Part shown: positions 5,514-5,648 of the stretch, piece by piece | How positions within the stretch are numbered: the stretch's first letter is position 1 | How the letters are laid out: each line of letters opens with the position of its first letter | From: CBDCWA01 sp046048295 | Lineage (GTDB): Bacteria; Pseudomonadota; Alphaproteobacteria; Rhizobiales; Hyphomicrobiaceae | Assembly (NCBI GenBank): GCA_046048295.1 | Contig: JBJOGJ010000245.1 | Location: forward strand, 1-5,648 | Direction of reading: 5' to 3' | DNA length: 5,648 nt | Made by a program: the position numbers and the translations under genes | The notes under the pieces: generated by a model | Databases searched by the model: none | What the model was told of the DNA's origin: nothing | What the model saw: only the letters and a program-made list of their open reading frames with translations

Positions 5514-5648
5514 TCACCAGTGCGGTCACCTGCATTCGTGGCCAGTGCGGCCGCGAGTGCCGGCACGGGCAACCACTCCAGCTGATGGGAGTGCAAATGC
5601 GATCCAGGCTCCGCCTCCACCCGAACGCCCAGCTCGCGACAGTGCCCC
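5447..5648 (-). CDS. Possible C-terminal end of an unrecognised gene entering from the right edge
   Basis: On the minus strand one frame is open from the window edge to TAA at 5447-5449, about 66 codons. It contains CRELGVRVEAEPG, HSHQLEWLPVPALAAALA and a terminal RSHLNY. The first half has moderately GC-rich third positions, as expected for a gene here, and a plausible composition. I recognise no family. The second half overlaps the inverted repeats at 5458-5513, which argues against coding. Competing frames on both strands are also open here, so this may be chance. Confidence 0.2.
   Translation of the reverse strand, partial: GHCRELGVRVEAEPGSHLHSHQLEWLPVPALAAALATNAGDRTGEMDRCRATSAPGAGRLRSHLNY

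Larger units (their letters stand above)
5255..5648. other. Gene-poor, dyad-rich region at the right end
   Basis: No convincing complete gene lies in these 394 bases. The left part (to about 5350) is AT-richer and holds two related palindromes. CACGC and GCGTG form a short dyad at 5354-5365, and CCCC and GGGG another at 5412-5424. Positions 5425-5513 hold longer, mutually exclusive inverted repeats. Open frames crossing the region on the minus strand have an unconserved, Arg/Pro-rich look. There is no tRNA or rRNA that I can recognise. A partial frame entering from the right edge is listed separately with low confidence. The stretch may be regulatory or a structured RNA. Confidence 0.5.

Noticed and set aside
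5251..5535. 94-codon minus-strand frame through the palindromic region
   Set aside because: It reads straight through both palindromes, is Arg/Pro/Asn-rich and has no recognisable domain or Shine-Dalgarno. It may be annotated elsewhere as hypothetical, but I see no coding support.
5459..5648. Plus-strand frame from ATG 5459 open to the window edge
   Set aside because: It has no Shine-Dalgarno and a Cys/Arg/Pro-rich composition. It competes with other open frames over the same inverted repeats.

Overview
This GC-rich window looks like chromosomal DNA from an alphaproteobacterium, probably of the Hyphomicrobiales (Rhizobiales). That placement is an inference from the TrmFO, MoaB and small-lipoprotein sequence styles and was not checked by search. 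Seven protein genes are supported. Six are complete, and the uracil-DNA glycosylase is cut by the left edge.

Layout. Positions 1-308 (+) hold the C-terminal third of a family 4 (Fe-S) uracil-DNA glycosylase. Positions 412-891 (+) encode a stand-alone GyrI-like small-molecule-binding protein, and 986-1528 (+) encode MoaB of molybdenum cofactor synthesis. Eleven bases later trmFO (1540-2955, -) runs toward moaB; it encodes the folate/FAD-dependent tRNA m5U54 methyltransferase. A 102-base divergent gap separates trmFO from a predicted exported or lipoprotein of unknown function (3058-3711, +), in which a Cys-His-Asp arrangement suggests a transglutaminase/papain-like fold. That gene ends 2 bases from the end of a convergent two-gene unit on the minus strand: an MFS transporter (3926-5173) overlapping a DUF2905 small membrane protein (3714-3929) by 4 bases.

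The right end (about 5229-5648) has no confident gene but is dense in inverted repeats. Two palindromes 46 bases apart share the outer stem and loop, while their inner base pairs differ in a compensated way. Further right, hairpins at 5425-5513 can form only as alternatives to one another. The 10-mer TGTTGAGGAA occurs four times in the window, always outside genes. Twice it forms the tail of a palindrome. Twice it supplies what looks like a -35 box (TTGAGG) exactly 17 bases from a -10-like hexamer, upstream of trmFO and of the MFS gene. The trmFO arrangement would put the transcript start on the ATG itself, which predicts a leaderless mRNA. The MFS arrangement supports a GTG start at 5173 rather than the longest open frame.

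How the genes relate. DNA repair (UDG), cofactor synthesis (MoaB) and tRNA modification (TrmFO) are ordinary housekeeping functions with no evident shared pathway. Only the MFS/DUF2905 pair looks like an operon. The parts least explained by known families are the structured right-hand intergenic region and the shared promoter/palindrome motif.
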